Shown here: positions 63,721 to 64,000 of the stretch, in pieces | Layout: each line of letters opens with the position of its first letter | Position numbering within the stretch: position 1 is the stretch's first letter | NCBI RefSeq assembly: GCF_946479755.1 | Contig: NZ_CAMLHC010000010.1 | Span: forward strand, 165,691 to 229,690 | DNA from: an uncultured Chitinophaga sp. | Lineage (GTDB): Bacteria > Bacteroidota > Bacteroidia > Chitinophagales > Chitinophagaceae | Length of the DNA: 64,000 nucleotides | Direction of reading: 5' to 3' | The notes under the pieces: model-generated | Seen by the model: only the letters and a program-made list of their open reading frames with translations | What the model was told of the DNA's origin: nothing | Database searches by the model: none | Position numbers and translations under genes: made by a program

Positions 63721-64000
63721 TGGAGATGGCGGGAATCGAACCCGCGTCCAAACATATTCCTCAAAAGCTTTCTACATGCTTATTTACGCATTGGTTTGTC
63801 GGGACTTGGCAGGGGCGCAACGAACCAACCTTGTCCTTATCCGTTTAGCTTCAGTGCTCACTCACAGAAACCATGAGCACCTATCCCTATGGGTTTGATG
63901 ATTCAGCGGCGGGAGTCGCATAAGGCGACAACTCCAGGCGGCTATAATGGGTGTCTAATCGCTGATTAGGCAGCCATGGCGTAGTTAGATTCGCCAATTA
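63721..64000 (-). ncRNA. ssrA: transfer-messenger RNA, 3' portion, cut by window edge
   Basis: tmRNA rescues stalled ribosomes by adding a degradation tag. The tRNA-like 3' end is seen at 63721-63749: T arm GCGGG-TTCGATT-CCCGC, acceptor half CATCTCC and discriminator A. The CCA is not encoded, as is common in Bacteroidota. Reading upstream, the pseudoknot region follows, and at 63966-63995 the tag frame gives Gly-Glu-Ser-Asn-Tyr-Ala-Met-Ala-Ala and a TAA. The 5' half of the tRNA-like domain lies beyond 64000. Confidence 0.92.
63966..63995 (-). other. tmRNA tag reading frame GESNYAMAA
   Basis: Nine codons plus TAA inside ssrA. The ending YAMAA resembles other Cytophaga/Chitinophaga-group tags and supports the taxonomic assignment. 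One or more resume codons may precede the first Gly. Confidence 0.8.

Noticed and set aside
1..64000. CRISPR array, integrase, transposase or phage structural genes
   Set aside because: No regularly spaced repeats with spacers and no recognisable integrase, transposase or phage gene were seen, so the candidate defence genes are not in an obvious mobile element.

Overview
The window looks like the chromosome of a Bacteroidota species of the Chitinophagaceae, most likely a Chitinophaga relative. It has three SusC/SusD-type outer-membrane uptake pairs, two of them run by an ECF sigma factor and a FecR anti-sigma protein. Lipoprotein signals end in a lipobox Cys, several promoters fit the Bacteroidota pattern (TTTG, about 19-20 bases, TAnnTTTG), and the tmRNA tag reads GESNYAMAA. 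This assignment is inference from family content; no database was searched.

Layout. 1-10029 is housekeeping: a partial alpha/beta hydrolase, an NtrC-like response regulator, cysE-cysM, pdhB, a small membrane protein, an acetyl-CoA acetyltransferase, dnaG, and the thyA-folA pair. 10357-14693 is a SusC/SusD pair, followed by proline dehydrogenase and an orphan FecR-like protein. 17199-25728 holds a dienelactone hydrolase, a secreted sugar-isomerase-like protein, a TetR/hydrolase operon, a LytS/LytT-type two-component operon with a DUF4407 membrane protein between kinase and regulator, and a Dabb/DinB pair. 25823-26727 is an AT-rich HigB/HigA-type toxin-antitoxin islet. 26784-32527 holds a sialate O-acetylesterase, a gamma-glutamyltransferase and small secreted or accessory genes. 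32833-34491 is a single AT-rich gene with an NTPase domain, a TIR domain and a very basic tail, a candidate defence gene. 34857-48681 holds two consecutive sigma/FecR/SusC/SusD operons. 48755-54715 carries secreted lipoproteins, an amidohydrolase and an epoxide hydrolase. 54869-57460 is a convergent LicD and nucleotidyltransferase-aminotransferase fusion pair, probably for surface-glycan decoration. 57994-60270 is an AraC regulator followed by a Bcr/CflA-type efflux pump. 60358-63557 holds a DUF3606 mini-protein and a two-gene operon made of a MazG-like pyrophosphohydrolase and a GIY-YIG/DUF2075 helicase/S24 peptidase fusion. The window ends inside tmRNA (ssrA).

Best candidates for something undescribed: (1) the MazG-like plus GIY-YIG/helicase/S24 operon next to ssrA, with ATGA translational coupling and an 11-bp direct repeat spaced exactly 21 bp apart upstream; (2) the AAA-TIR-basic-tail single gene; (3) the LicD and PntC/LicC-like-aminotransferase pair. 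Smaller points are a LytS-DUF4407-LytT operon, nearly leaderless promoters for proline dehydrogenase and a TetR repressor, an NtrC-like regulator lacking its DNA-binding domain and carrying an altered sigma-54 loop, and two long intergenic inverted repeats.
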